Source: Dipteris shenzhenensis (taxonomy: Eukaryota; Polypodiophyta; Polypodiopsida; Gleicheniales). Taken from it: a stretch of 64,000 nucleotides of DNA. The stretch is taken from assembly GCA_047967505.1 (NCBI GenBank), contig CM106541.1; one strand, 5' to 3'. The notes below the pieces were generated by a model. That model was not told where the DNA came from. It worked only from the letters and a program-made list of their open reading frames with translations, and made no database searches. A program made the translations under genes and the position numbers. This document shows, in pieces, positions 42,586 to 52,911 of the stretch; position 1 is the first letter of the stretch, and every line of letters begins with the position of its first letter.

Positions 42586-45500
42586 CTAGCACATTCTACA
42601 ACAAGTTAAAATTTGATTTTTGAGAAGTGACAGGGCTACGAGGATTTCTTCTTGTTTGGCTAGGTTCTCCTCCATTTGAGCCAGCTTGGGATCTTGTACT
42701 TTGTACGTGTGGCCTTCCATCTTCTGCTTCAAGGCTTGCATCTTCATCCTCGCGTCTTTGAAAGAGTCTTCAATCTGCTTAAAAATGTCACGGATTAGAG
42801 GATGCAGTATATCTTTAAGCGTACCTTGAAAGAGCATTTCATTACGGCTGATCCAAACATTCCACAAGTAAGCTGATCTAATACTATTCCAAAGAGTTGT
42901 TGGCAATCCATAGATTTCTCCTAGAAGGAGTTCCTTAACTGAAATAGAAGAAGGATGGATGCAGGACATGAGTTTGTTAAACCAATTTAGTGCGGGAATG
43001 TTGAAGCTGCATCCCATAAACAAATGTTGGAGAGATTCATTTTCAGTTTTGCAGCGGCAACATTTACCATCTCCCTTTCCTATCCTAAAAGCCCTCATGG
43101 AAGTCCACACAGCATGATGTAAGATTAACCAAAGTAGGCAAGACTTTTTGGGGCTGATGTCCCTTTTCCAGCAGTTGCTGAACCTAAATTCCCATTGTTT
43201 TACATTCCAATTGATTTTCCAAAGTCTATTAAGTTTAAATTGAAGACTGGAATTCAATTTATGAAGAGAGGGGAGGGGGAGAAGCTGACTCCCTTGGTGC
43301 CATTTAAAAGATTGGATTTTGAATTCTCCTTTGAAGTGGATCCTTGCTGCCTTGGAGTCCCAAAGGTCTATCCTTTCCTGCACAAGAAGATAATCAGAGT
43401 TAGACAATTTGAATAGACTTTTAAGACTCCTTTTATCCTTCCATCTCCTATTAGCGTAGTCCCATATGTGACCCCAGAGCCGAATGCCCTTCTTGTGCAG
43501 TTTATAAGCATGTTTCAGATATCCAGAGAAGAAGTTTTGAAGTTGAGTGCTGAACCAAACAGAGTCCAAGTGAGCCCATGAGCAGATATGACTGGAGTAT
43601 CTTTTGAGGATAAGTTGCTCTTTGAACTTGTTCCAAGAGTTCCAAATCCCCTTCACCAACTGGGAGCCTTTCGGAATGATTTTGAGAGGGCTATAGATGA
43701 GGGGGATAGTGTCCAAATTTTTCCAAGTAGGGCAGTCCTTAAGTCTAAAGTCCATGTTGTGCCTATGGAGCAGAAGGGACCAGTTGTCATTAGGGGAGAG
43801 AAGACTTCTAATGACCCATTTAGCAGCCATTCTGTCAGATAGCTCACAAAGGTTAGGGATCCCAAGACCTCCCTTCTCTTTGGGAGTGGTGCAGAATTCC
43901 CAGGCCACTTTGGGCAGTTTGTAGATGCTCCCGTCTCCACTCCACAAGAAGTTCCTGCATAATCTGTCAAAGGACTTTAGGTCAGCATTAGAAGGCCTCC
44001 AACAGGAGAGGAAATATATGGTGGCAGGAATCACTATGTGTTTGAGGACCAAAACTCTAGAGGCCATGTTGAATTGCATCCCCTTCCACTTGTCGAGCTT
44101 GGCTTTCAGCTTGTCAAGGACCCACTCCCATCTTTGGTGTAAGGAGACACCAAATCCCATCGGGATACCAAGGAGTCTAAAAATATCACCATCCCTAATC
44201 ATTTTGCAACCTTGTTGCAGGAGCCAGTCAGGGGGGAGTTTGTTCATAGTCTTGATTCCAGTCTTGGAATGGTTAACTTGGCTGCCACTGGCCAAACAGA
44301 AAGTGGCCAGACAATCCCAGAAAGAGGAGATTGATTGGTCATCGTTATGGATGAGAGCATTGGTATCATCAGCAAAAAGTTGCAGGCAGAGGTCAGAGGG
44401 GCTATTGGGAATGGCAATTCCTTTTAGGGCGCCTTGTTCCATCTTATCCTGGACAAGCCAACCAAGGGCATCAGCAGAGATGGCAAAGAGGAGGGGGGCT
44501 AAAGGGCAGCCCTGCCTAATGGATCTCTTGAGAGGGAAGGGGTCAGACAAAGAACCATTAATGGCAACTCTAGATCTTGCATTGCCAAATAGAACCATGA
44601 CAAATTTAATAAATTTTCTTCCCAAGCCCATGTCATGAAGGGATTGAAAGACAAAATCCCAGTCCAACCTATCATAAGCCTTGTCAAAGTCAATCTTAAA
44701 GAACATAAAGTCTTGGTTGGTAGACTGGGCATGTTCAATACCCTCCCACATGCTAATGATAGCATCAAGAATGTACCTTCCCTTGATAAATCCCTTCTGT
44801 TCCTTTCGGATCCAGGAGTTTAAGTGGTTGGAGAGTCTCAGAGCAAAGGCTTTGGCATATATCTTGTAAGCAGTGTTAAGACATGTAATTGGTCTCCAGT
44901 TATTAAGAAGGTGTTTTTCTTCTCTTTTATGAATAAGCTTGATAACTCCCTCGTTAACAGAAAGTGGGAGAGAGCCAAACCTGAGGGATTCGTTCCACAC
45001 CATCAAAAGGGGAGAAGTAATACAGTCCCGAAAGGTTTGGAAGAATTCGTTCGGAAGGCCATCAGGGCCCGGACTTTTGCCTTTTTTTAGCTGGTCAATG
45101 GTGTACTTAATTTCAGTTTCGGAGAGGTCCCGGTTGAGAATGTAGTTCAGCTCCTCTGGGACAACAGCTTTTCTACAACGAGCTATAGTAGCTCGAGCCC
45201 TGGTCTTCTCAGTAGAGTAACAAGGATCCCTACTGAAAATTTCAGAGAAATAGCTTCTTATGTACTCTTTATTCTCCTCTTGGGAAGAGATGAAGAGACC
45301 ATCTTTTTTCTGCATAAGGGGAAGGAGGTCTCTTCTAGACTTCTGTTTAAGGGTCCGAAACATTTCCTTCGAGGGTCTATCGGCTTTACCAGCCCACCAA
45401 TTCCTAGTGTACTTCTTAATTTGGTTGCCCTCAATAAGCTCTTCCCTTTTGAGATCAGCCTTGGCTTGAAGGATGTCAGAGAGGGCTACTCGATTTCCAG

Positions 45501-46476
45501 CAAGCATACTAGTTTCAAGGGTTTTGAGGGAGTCATACTTGGCTTTCCTCCTGAGCTGCCTGATTTGTTGGACAGATCTTTTAGTCTCTCTAAGGAACTG
45601 TTGGGTTGATTTCACAGCACAAGCCCAAGCACGGGAGGGAGAAGAGGGACCTTCAAAATAGGAGGACCAAATCTTCTCAATCTGATCCTTGACAAGGGGG
45701 AGGTGAAAGAGGTCCTGATCCACATGAAACCACCCAGACTTGATATTAAAATTGGAGTTGGAGAGACTAAGCAAAATAGGTTTGTGATCTGAAAGACAAA
45801 TGTCTTTGAAGACCTTGACCTGAGAGTTGTTGAACGAATGAAGGAGACCTGAGGAGACATAAGCCCGATCCAATCTAGCCTTCCTATGATCCTTTCCTTT
45901 CTGAGAATTATCCCAGGTGAAATCATTAGAGGACGAGGCATCGACCAGGGCATGGCTGTCTTTACATTTATTCCACTCTCTCTTCTCCCTACCACTTATA
46001 ACAACACCCTTCCTAAAATATCTATCAATGCTAGACTCTACCATATTAAAGTCACCAAGCAAAATAACCGGAAATTGAAAAAAAGAGAGGGAGGTCCAGA
46101 GGGAGGGCCGAGAGCTAGCAGGACCCCAAGCATACACAGAGGCCACCACAAAGGTCTCCTCGGCTTGTATCTCTACCGCTACCCACCTGTGAGAATCATC
46201 ATAGAAAATGTTAGTGATTGATGACCCCCATTTCTCATGGACTCCAAGGGCTGCTCCCCCCTTCCTTGGGGGGTGGTTAGTGTGGAACCATCTGTGGGAG
46301 GTTGACACAGCTTTGAGATTGTACTCAAGAGTCTTGTTAACAGCCTTTAATTCCTGCAAGCAAATAAAGTCAGCAATAATATTGTTGTCACTCATCCACT
46401 TCTTAAAGACCCTCGGTCTGTCTGAATCTGTTAATCCTTGGGTGTTAAATGAGATGGCTCTTATGGCTTGTTTCAT
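42586..46476 (-). CDS. LINE ORF2: endonuclease and reverse transcriptase, 1296 aa
   Basis: This protein nicks target DNA and reverse-transcribes the LINE RNA at the nick. The APE-type endonuclease (residues 1 to about 235) keeps Asn11, Glu42 in LQELK, the GDFN motif at 141-144, the RLDRAY segment near 202 and SDH at 229-231. Reverse transcriptase (about 440-760) has KGKSPGPDGLPNEFF, FKIDFDKAYDRLDW, RQGCPLAPLLF and the FADD active site at 701-704. The C-terminus has a zf-RVT zinc site, CCRCKTENESLQHLFMGC, near 1139-1156. The length is normal for plant L1 ORF2. The start, MKQAIRAISFNTQG, lies 6 bp after the ORF1 stop, suggesting reinitiation from one bicistronic RNA. No disabling change is visible. 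Confidence 0.94.
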   Translation of the reverse strand: MKQAIRAISFNTQGLTDSDRPRVFKKWMSDNNIIADFICLQELKAVNKTLEYNLKAVSTSHRWFHTNHPPRKGGAALGVHEKWGSSITNIFYDDSHRWVAVEIQAEETFVVASVYAWGPASSRPSLWTSLSFFQFPVILLGDFNMVESSIDRYFRKGVVISGREKREWNKCKDSHALVDASSSNDFTWDNSQKGKDHRKARLDRAYVSSGLLHSFNNSQVKVFKDICLSDHKPILLSLSNSNFNIKSGWFHVDQDLFHLPLVKDQIEKIWSSYFEGPSSPSRAWACAVKSTQQFLRETKRSVQQIRQLRRKAKYDSLKTLETSMLAGNRVALSDILQAKADLKREELIEGNQIKKYTRNWWAGKADRPSKEMFRTLKQKSRRDLLPLMQKKDGLFISSQEENKEYIRSYFSEIFSRDPCYSTEKTRARATIARCRKAVVPEELNYILNRDLSETEIKYTIDQLKKGKSPGPDGLPNEFFQTFRDCITSPLLMVWNESLRFGSLPLSVNEGVIKLIHKREEKHLLNNWRPITCLNTAYKIYAKAFALRLSNHLNSWIRKEQKGFIKGRYILDAIISMWEGIEHAQSTNQDFMFFKIDFDKAYDRLDWDFVFQSLHDMGLGRKFIKFVMVLFGNARSRVAINGSLSDPFPLKRSIRQGCPLAPLLFAISADALGWLVQDKMEQGALKGIAIPNSPSDLCLQLFADDTNALIHNDDQSISSFWDCLATFCLASGSQVNHSKTGIKTMNKLPPDWLLQQGCKMIRDGDIFRLLGIPMGFGVSLHQRWEWVLDKLKAKLDKWKGMQFNMASRVLVLKHIVIPATIYFLSCWRPSNADLKSFDRLCRNFLWSGDGSIYKLPKVAWEFCTTPKEKGGLGIPNLCELSDRMAAKWVIRSLLSPNDNWSLLLHRHNMDFRLKDCPTWKNLDTIPLIYSPLKIIPKGSQLVKGIWNSWNKFKEQLILKRYSSHICSWAHLDSVWFSTQLQNFFSGYLKHAYKLHKKGIRLWGHIWDYANRRWKDKRSLKSLFKLSNSDYLLVQERIDLWDSKAARIHFKGEFKIQSFKWHQGSQLLPLPSLHKLNSSLQFKLNRLWKINWNVKQWEFRFSNCWKRDISPKKSCLLWLILHHAVWTSMRAFRIGKGDGKCCRCKTENESLQHLFMGCSFNIPALNWFNKLMSCIHPSSISVKELLLGEIYGLPTTLWNSIRSAYLWNVWISRNEMLFQGTLKDILHPLIRDIFKQIEDSFKDARMKMQALKQKMEGHTYKVQDPKLAQMEENLAKQEEILVALSLLKNQILTCCRMC

Positions 46477-46482
46477 TTCGAG

Positions 46483-48276
46483 TTAATTTTTCTGTTTCCT
46501 AGCTTGAGAACCTTTCTTCCCTATAGATTGGTGGGGGATTTCCTGGCTAGTACCCACTTTGGAGAGCCTGCGTTTAGCATTGAGGTGTTGGGGCTTACCT
46601 TGAACCTTGGGTGACTTTTCTAGAGGAGGTTGGAGGTTCCTACCTGGTAGAGTTTCTTCTTCAGCCTGCGAGAGAGAGTTGTCTTCCTCCATGATTGGCT
46701 GATTCATATCATATTCATTTAGCTCCCGAGATAATTGTTGGTCTACGTTGAACTGAGTGTCATCAACAAAATCGTCTACTCCCATGTCATCTGTGGAGGA
46801 TTTTATGTCTTCTTCCCCTGTCAGTTCTACATTATTTTTACCAGCATCTTTAGATTCCTTTTCATGTGGCTGGGAAACAATTAGAGCTGGTTCAGTCAGG
46901 TCAACGAGGAGAGGAGAGAACTTATTAAAGTTTCTACTCTTCACCTTATTGTGGACAACAGTTTTTGAGAGTTTATTTTTCTTAGAAACGGTCTGGAAAC
47001 CATCACTATCAGGCTCATTCTTCTGCCCTTGGACGAGGGCAAGCTGAGAGTCAGTAGCAGACTTTTTTATTGTCTCTGGGCAGTCTCTTACAAAATGACC
47101 AGTACGCATACACTTAAAGCAAGCATTAGGAAGATTTTTGTAAGAGATTTCCTGTTTTCTGACTATGTTTCCTTCTGAATCCTTAATCAATATGAATTCG
47201 GGCATAGGACCCATCACTTCCATCTCAATGAGCACCTGCGGGTGCCATCTCGGGTTGATGTCTGTGAAAGGGCGTTGGCCTAGTAATTTCCCTAGAGGTT
47301 CAACTATTAATTTCAGTATAGGGACGAGATGAGCAGGCAAATTAGGTAATTCTACCCAAACTGGCATTCGGGTGGGTTTTGGGCCCATAGGGTCAAAATC
47401 TTCGTTCCATTTAAACAGAGACAAAGGGGAATTGCGAACCATCCACTGTCCCCCCCCCAACACATTCAACGCTGCTTCTTGACTCTCAAATAGAAAGAGG
47501 AAAAAATTATTAGGCAGATACTGTGTAGATAATACCTTGTTTCCTCTAAGAATCCAATTTTGTCGAGTCCACTGACGAAGGACTTCCGCGGGAGGACGAG
47601 GGCCATGGCATAGACCAACCAACGCACGTTCCTGATACATTTTGGACCAGCTGAAAAGAAGGTTGGAAGGGATTTGAACAGAAGCCATACCTCCCTTCGA
47701 TGCTGCAAGTTCGCTGTTCTCACCTGAGGCTTGATTGCTGGTTGTATATTTGCCTTGAGCTTGGGAGATTTCTGCAGAAGAGTACATGTCCGCTTGGAGA
47801 TTCCCAGCAGAAAAGCCATCTCTCGTGGAAAGAATTGGAGGGCTTTCACCCAAGAAGGGGGCCTGGGGAGGGAATGGAGTCCTGAAGCTCCCAAATGCCG
47901 GGCTGTTGAAGCGGACGCTATCATTGTGCGGGGGCTGGGAATTAAAGAAGGGTCTCAAAGGGACTGAAAAGGGTTGGAACACAGGGTTCCCCGTTAGCGG
48001 AGGAAAGGAAGGTTCCCCAGGCATGCGAGGAAATCCGAGGGAGGTTCCAAACATCCTATTATTCTGAAAATCCAGGGCTACCGTCGTATTGGTTCGGGCT
48101 AGCGTCTCGAGCTGAGATAGTCGGTCTGTATGGCTTTGAAGGAGATGGTCGTTTCCTTGCAGTTCCTGACCTTGGAAGGCTTCGTGCTCCAAGTCGAGGC
48201 GAGGGGGAAAAACTGCTGGATGGCGTGATGCAGGGGAGTCTTCCACCATCTCTGTGGAAGGGCTTGCCTCACCCAT
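46483..48276 (-). CDS. LINE ORF1: RNA-binding protein with DUF4283 and zinc knuckle, 597 aa
   Basis: ORF1 products bind the element RNA in the cytoplasm. A low-complexity Pro/Phe-rich N-terminus (about 1-190) precedes a DUF4283 domain at about 200-330, with FLFESQEAALNVLGGGQWMV and MPVWVELPNLPAHLVPIL. A CX2CX4HX4C zinc knuckle follows, CFKCMRTGHFVRDC, at about 386-399. The C-terminus is acidic and then basic (QARKQKN). This is the standard plant L1 ORF1 architecture. The start MGEASPSTEMVED is the first ATG after the 5' end. The coding strand has a G run (plus-strand C run near 47451-47459) encoding the Gly triplet, a likely future frameshift site. Confidence 0.92.
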   Translation of the reverse strand: MGEASPSTEMVEDSPASRHPAVFPPRLDLEHEAFQGQELQGNDHLLQSHTDRLSQLETLARTNTTVALDFQNNRMFGTSLGFPRMPGEPSFPPLTGNPVFQPFSVPLRPFFNSQPPHNDSVRFNSPAFGSFRTPFPPQAPFLGESPPILSTRDGFSAGNLQADMYSSAEISQAQGKYTTSNQASGENSELAASKGGMASVQIPSNLLFSWSKMYQERALVGLCHGPRPPAEVLRQWTRQNWILRGNKVLSTQYLPNNFFLFLFESQEAALNVLGGGQWMVRNSPLSLFKWNEDFDPMGPKPTRMPVWVELPNLPAHLVPILKLIVEPLGKLLGQRPFTDINPRWHPQVLIEMEVMGPMPEFILIKDSEGNIVRKQEISYKNLPNACFKCMRTGHFVRDCPETIKKSATDSQLALVQGQKNEPDSDGFQTVSKKNKLSKTVVHNKVKSRNFNKFSPLLVDLTEPALIVSQPHEKESKDAGKNNVELTGEEDIKSSTDDMGVDDFVDDTQFNVDQQLSRELNEYDMNQPIMEEDNSLSQAEEETLPGRNLQPPLEKSPKVQGKPQHLNAKRRLSKVGTSQEIPHQSIGKKGSQARKQKN

Positions 48277-48466
48277 GGTGAGGTGGCCCTCCTTTAGGGA
48301 GACGGAGAGCCTGTGCGGAAGGGAAGGGGGGGGAATAAAACAGACAGAGCTGGAGCTTAGGGAAGGAAGCTTGCATGTGAGGTGGAACGGACGGGGAGCA
48401 ACGGCTCCTCAACGGCGCTCCTTCCGCTACTCTGCGATGTTCGAACTAACAAGTTAGATTACTCAC

Positions 48467-48482
48467 CTGAGTCCAGCTTCTT
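48467..48482. repeat. LINE target-site duplication, 5' copy
   Basis: Identical to 42398-42413. The base after it differs (G here, T in the poly(A) side), which sets the 5' boundary of the LINE at 48466. Confidence 0.92.
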
Positions 48483-50069
48483 GTTTGGTTGGTTTATTGA
48501 AAACATTAATATTAATATATATGTGAACTTGGCAAGGCTTGAAAAGCGGCGGGGGTCGAAATTATAATGACGGTGAACCGAGATAGAAGGACAAGCTGAT
48601 TGCATAGCGTGTGCCATCCTGTATCCTCACCCTTGGCAAGGTTCTCGAGTGTTGAAGATGGACGCAGTAGACTTTCAACAAGTCCAGTGTGTGTCACTGT
48701 GTTGGATGATTTCAACTTTGGATCCTCTTGAGATTGGAAGACAATTGACTCGTCTCTTCGTCTACAGCAGGTCCTTTTGTTGTGCGCCGTCGGTGCATCT
48801 TGTTGCTCCTTTCCGTCCATGGACAGCGAAGGCAAGCACACGAACCATGAGTTGAAGTCAATTGCAAGTCCGCATAAGAGAGATCAACTCTCGATTGCAA
48901 GATCGCATATAAAAATATTCAGACTTCGATCGCAAGTCCGCATAAAAAATATTCAGACTTCATGACAGCACGGAGCCAGTCCAGCATGAAACTTTTTTAC
49001 ACGTTTTTTTCGCGATAACGACTGTGTGCGAATTGCATCCCACAACCCCATCAAATGTTGGAGTTTCATGCACGTTTTGCACGCGGATGACGAATCTGCC
49101 AGTGTTGTTAAAATCATAGGTTTTGACAGGCGATTCAAGGATGACGAAACTTAACAACTAACATCCAAGTCCCAAGGACATAAAAATTTGCGGTCTCTAT
49201 TACGCCCCCCTGTTGAACATGCCTAGCATGTTCGAAAATTTAAGGTCTCCACTGACCATGTACGTATGCTTAATGAATTCGCGAGAGGATAAATCAGGAA
49301 GTGCTCATGTTGAAGAATCAAAATTCAAGTAAGTTGTAACAGTGAAACTTGTAAGCTGTAAGCTGAATCAAATAAGTTGTAACAGTGAAACTTAATGAGT
49401 TCTCGTTCGTAAGGAGTAAAACAGGTGATCTTTAATGACCCGTTCGTCGTCCTGAGTCCCGTTGATTGTACACTAGCAAGTATGTCGCCCATGCAGCTTG
49501 TAAAGCTGTAGCTATTCTACGCGCCTTCTGTCGACACACGGTAAAATCATAATCGCTGGCCTCAGCGAAATACCATAACGCCCATCGGACACGGATTTTG
49601 TGCGTTTTACATGGTGTGTGCAGTCCTTAAAGTTCATCTTTTATAGTTAAAAAGCTTTGTCATTTTCATCTACCATCGTAGGCCCCCAAAATACAAAACA
49701 AATCTCCTTTTGCATTTGACATCGACAATTTCCAAGGGTTGGTTATTGACAAAGAAACACCCTATGTCAAATTTAGTCCGTGTGTGTATTGTTCAGTGTT
49801 GCTGGATGAATTGTACTGTGCGGCGTGCGCTATGAACTTGTGGAGCCAGCCAGCTGTCTCCAGATTTGCTCCTTGGACCGGTGATTTAAATTTCACAACA
49901 ATGCGCGTAAGCAGAAGCGCGTGATGTGGATTGAGATTTTTGCTTAAAATGTTGCATCATCCTTTTAGTATTTTGCACAATGCGAATTGCAATATTGAGT
50001 CAAAAGATCCAATGCAAGAGAAGCATATTGCTGAAAACTTGAAGCATTTACTATACAGGCAATATAAGA
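48483..50069. other. Upstream region of the DREB gene; no gene
   Basis: There is no supported coding region. It is less AT-rich than the transposon relics and probably contains the promoter and 5' UTR of the gene at 50070. I could not identify a convincing TATA box close to the start. It contains the short tandem repeats at 48861-48961 and a 21-bp repeat TAAGTTGTAACAGTGAAACTT at 49330-49350 and 49373-49393. Confidence 0.5.
48861..48961. repeat. Three-copy short tandem repeat
   Basis: Units of about 33-35 bp start (A)TTGCAAGTCCGCATA at 48861, ATTGCAAGATCGCATA at 48894 and ATCGCAAGTCCGCATA at 48929. Units two and three also share AAAATATTCAGACTTC. They lie about 1.1 kb upstream of the DREB start. 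Confidence 0.8.
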
Positions 50070-50852
50070 ATGGAAGCCACTACGACCAACCTTCTCTCCT
50101 CCTCTTCTTCTGACCAGTCCCCCCCCTCCCCTTCCTCCTCCTGCAATGCCTCCCCCCTCTCCATGCCCCCTTCGCTCCCTTTTCGCTCTCGCCACCCCGT
50201 CTTCCACGGTATCCGTCAGCGCAGCTGGGGCAAATGGGTCTCTGAAATCCGGGAGCCTAGAACCAAGAATCGCATTTGGCTCGGATCCTTTCCCACCCCC
50301 GAGATGGCTGCCCGTGCCTACGATGTGGCCGCTCTCAACCTCAAGGGCTCCTCTGCCCGCCTCAACTTCCCCGAGTCCGCGCACACCTTGCCTCGCCCTT
50401 TCAGCCTATCTCCCAAAGACATCCAAACCGCTGCACTGGCTGCCGCCGCCGCTTCTCCATTTTCGTCGACTTCCACTACCGCTGCACCAGCTCCGGCTAC
50501 AACTGTCCTGCCCAAGAACTCCACAACAGATTCTGTTGCTCCAGGACCCGACGCCACCGAACTAGCAAGATTGCCTAACGCGCAATTCGACATCTCTAAC
50601 TCTTCTGCAACAGAGTGTGTATCTAACATCGAGTCAGTAGAAGCTGCTGCACCTACATCAAAGCTGGTTCTGTTTGAGGATGATATGCTGCTTGACATGC
50701 CCAATGTACTGCTTGACATGGCAGAAGCAATGCTGTTGATACCTCCAGCTCCACAGGAATCCATGTATAACTGCGCCGATAATAAACAGAATGTCGATGA
50801 GCTTGAGGTCTGGGAAAACCTTTGGCTATGGGATCATGAGACCTCGTATTGA
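50070..50852 (+). CDS. DREB-type AP2/ERF transcription factor, 260 aa
   Basis: A nuclear DNA-binding activator of stress or developmental genes through DRE/GCC-type sites (family knowledge). The single AP2 domain spans about residues 44-101: [19 protein letters not shown] and [20 protein letters not shown], ending [10 protein letters not shown]. Val57 and Glu62 correspond to V14/E19 of the domain, which mark the DREB and not the ERF subfamily. The following [20 protein letters not shown] block (from about 107) is typical of group III/A-4 TINY-like factors. A C-terminal acidic-hydrophobic region ([20 protein letters not shown], about 205-226) and a Trp-rich end, [14 protein letters not shown], look like activation motifs. 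It is one exon, as usual for DREB genes, with an open frame of normal length. The Ser/Pro-rich N-terminus has no other domain. Confidence 0.93.
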   Translation: MEATTTNLLSSSSSDQSPPSPSSSCNASPLSMPPSLPFRSRHPVFHGIRQRSWGKWVSEIREPRTKNRIWLGSFPTPEMAARAYDVAALNLKGSSARLNFPESAHTLPRPFSLSPKDIQTAALAAAAASPFSSTSTTAAPAPATTVLPKNSTTDSVAPGPDATELARLPNAQFDISNSSATECVSNIESVEAAAPTSKLVLFEDDMLLDMPNVLLDMAEAMLLIPPAPQESMYNCADNKQNVDELEVWENLWLWDHETSY

Positions 50853-51340
50853 AATCGATGTAAAATGTGTAATGGAAGTGGACCATGATACCGTTGTCTC
50901 CTCAGCTACTGCGCGATATAGCCTGAATGATTTCCGAGAAAAGATTAAACTTGACTGAGGAACACACGTAACTGTAATTAGTATGCTATTATAATTGCGT
51001 GGACAAGCATGGTGTGTTGAGGACGAGTATTGTGGACGATCAACGAAAGTCTGCATACATTCGGTAGATGCACGCTCGCTACCGTTCCTCTAATCTTTGC
51101 TTCCCTGCTTGCCTTTGTATGTTCCTTCCTTGCTCGATCGTCTCTTCGCAAAGCCCTCTTGCATAATTTTTTTGGGTGACGTTTTTTGCGCTATCATTGA
51201 TCCCAGGAGGGCAGAACTGCTGGAATAGTGCTTTAAAATCTATGTTTTTAGGTAGGTTACAGCTTCAGTCTTGCAATTCTACAATCGCGCAAACATCGAG
51301 TCCTTGATCTTGTGACAAGTTTATAGAAGCCCAAGTTCAA
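50853..51340. other. 3' flank of the DREB gene; no gene
   Basis: Likely 3' UTR and intergenic DNA. I see no canonical AATAAA within the first 100 bp and no coding region. Confidence 0.4.
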
Positions 51341-52189
51341 GTGCTTGATCTCATTGTCACAAGATCATATCGTTCCCAGTACCCTAGTATTTGTGCTAAC
51401 AAGCGAGATGCTTCTCTTGGCAGATCTTTTTGGCTTATAGACTGTGCCTTTAACACTAGCCCCGTACTGATTTCTAGCCATCCTAAATTGGCTGCATGGA
51501 TGTTTAGGAAAGGCTTGAGTACCTTTGGGACCTGGGAGGACACAAATGGATGCTTTTATTTAGAATCAAAATGACATTTGGATTGATTAATGCTGAATGT
51601 GAAGTGGTGAGATCACTCACGAATGCGATCAAAGAAGAGTGGCCTACCAGCCACATCTAGAGATAAAGATGACTCTAAATACAAGGGCTTTATATGGAAG
51701 ACGGGCAAACGTTTTTCAAAGGTGAGTTTATAGGATTTTAATGAAGAGGTGCCTTTGGTGGTTTCTATACTGGCACGGGATCAGTGGAAAGTTTATGCCC
51801 CTCTTGACAGGCTTGGTGTTTGGTCTATGAGGCTGCAAAGATTATGGAAGGTAACCCCTTCGTTCAAAGTTAACTTTCTATTGTGGAGGTACTAGTGGGA
51901 ACGCTCCCTGTTAGAGGTAGAATATCTAAATGGAACCCCAAGGTGTCTCCGTTCTGTCCATTCTGCAACAAGTGTAAAGAAACTCATTTTCATCTATTGT
52001 GGAACTGTATGATGGCTTGAGAATTATGGAGGGGAATAGATGGAAGATCGAGATCTATTCAAGCGTACTTTAATCCTAGATGGAAGATGGCACTCTTAGG
52101 AGATAAAAGTGGAATGAATGATGTATTGTATGACCTTTAGTTGATGGTTAGAGGTTTGGTTATTATGCAAATTTGGACCTATAGAAACA
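51341..52189 (+). pseudogene. Old LINE ORF2 C-terminal fragment
   Basis: In several frames it reads SHPKLAAWMFRKGLSTFGTW (about 51479), then PLVVSILARDQWKVYAPL, WKVTPSFKVNFLLWR, and the zinc-binding CPFCNKCKETHFHLLWNC (about 51957). The last is a zf-RVT site, as in ORF2 of the LINE at 42586 but clearly diverged. Many frameshifts and stops show age. The fragment is split at 52194 by the D2 insertion and resumes at 55250. Confidence 0.7.
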
Positions 52190-52194
52190 AGGTG

Positions 52195-52512
52195 TGTTAA
52201 AGCACATGGACCGAGCTCTCCTATGGACCCTAATCTACTCTAATGACAACACTAATCTAAGGTGGATGAATCTTAAGAGTGATCATGATCTATAACTCAA
52301 GTCAATTATGTACCAAGATAGATTAGCTTGGACTCATAAAGAGAATCTTGAGATAGTGCAAAGTGCTTGGTTGATATTACTTCAAATGAACCTCCCTTTT
52401 ATAGGTGAGGCTACTTACATCCATCTGCTTGCTCACATGTGGGATATCTCCTCCATGCCATGTGGCAGCTTGCCCTTTACTCATACCTTTGCTCTAACCA
52501 CAACTCTCAATA
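52195..52512 (-). repeat. 3' LTR of D2
   Basis: The LTR is 318 bp. On the minus strand it starts TATTGAGAGTTGTGG, with the usual TGTTG mutated, and ends CATGTGCTTTAACA. A 14-bp segment near its start (GCCATGAGCACATG-like) that is present in the 5' LTR is deleted. Confidence 0.9.
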
Positions 52513-52660
52513 CCTCCCCTTGGTGCCATAATCCTTTGGCTACTGCAAGGTAGTTAGATGTCAGTTACATTCCATCACCTCCCCTTAGTGCATGCATTGC
52601 TACTTAAGGTGGTCAAGTGTGGTTTTTACATGTCAATACCTCCCCTGGGTGCTTTCATAG
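52513..52660 (-). repeat. Three purine-tract-like repeats before the 3' LTR of D2
   Basis: On the minus strand AAGGGGAGG recurs at 52521-52513 and 52587-52578, and as CAGGGGAGGT near 52660-52650. Each is embedded in a GG.GC..AAGGGGAGGT-type context next to ACCTGAGAGTAGC or CTTGCAGTAGCC words. D1 has one full copy and one CAGGGGGGAT near 16123. Only the copy at 52521-52513 abuts the LTR. Confidence 0.6.
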
Positions 52661-52911
52661 CTACTCTCAGGTGGTCAAGCTTGATTTATAAAATATAGGC
52701 AAGGTTGGCAAGGTTTTTGTTTCTCAATACATTCCATTTATGTCACCTTTTGGCTTATGGCTTGATGATGATGCTGTGTAGTTGACCTGCTAGATCTTCA
52801 ATTTGCAATCTTCTTCCTTGTGTCCCAGCTTCTTGCAATGGTGACACTTTGGTTTGTTCTTCAGTCTGCAATCACTTTGATAGTGACCCATCCTTCTGTA
52901 ATGGTAGCACT

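Larger units (their letters stand above)
42414..48466 (-). mobile_element. Full-length L1-type LINE with both ORFs open
   Basis: The element of about 6.05 kb has a 5' UTR (48466-48277), ORF1, a 6-bp gap, ORF2, a 3' UTR (42585-42431) and a poly(A) tail. It is flanked by a perfect 16-bp target duplication. No internal stop or frameshift is visible. A full 5' end, intact frames and identical duplications indicate a recent insertion, in contrast to everything else in the window. It lies 1.6 kb upstream of the DREB gene in the opposite orientation. Confidence 0.93.

Noticed and set aside
43925-44638. 237-codon plus-strand open frame
   Set aside because: Antisense to LINE ORF2 reverse transcriptase.
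50653-50886. Minus-strand frame overlapping the DREB gene
   Set aside because: Shadow of the AP2/ERF coding strand; no domain.
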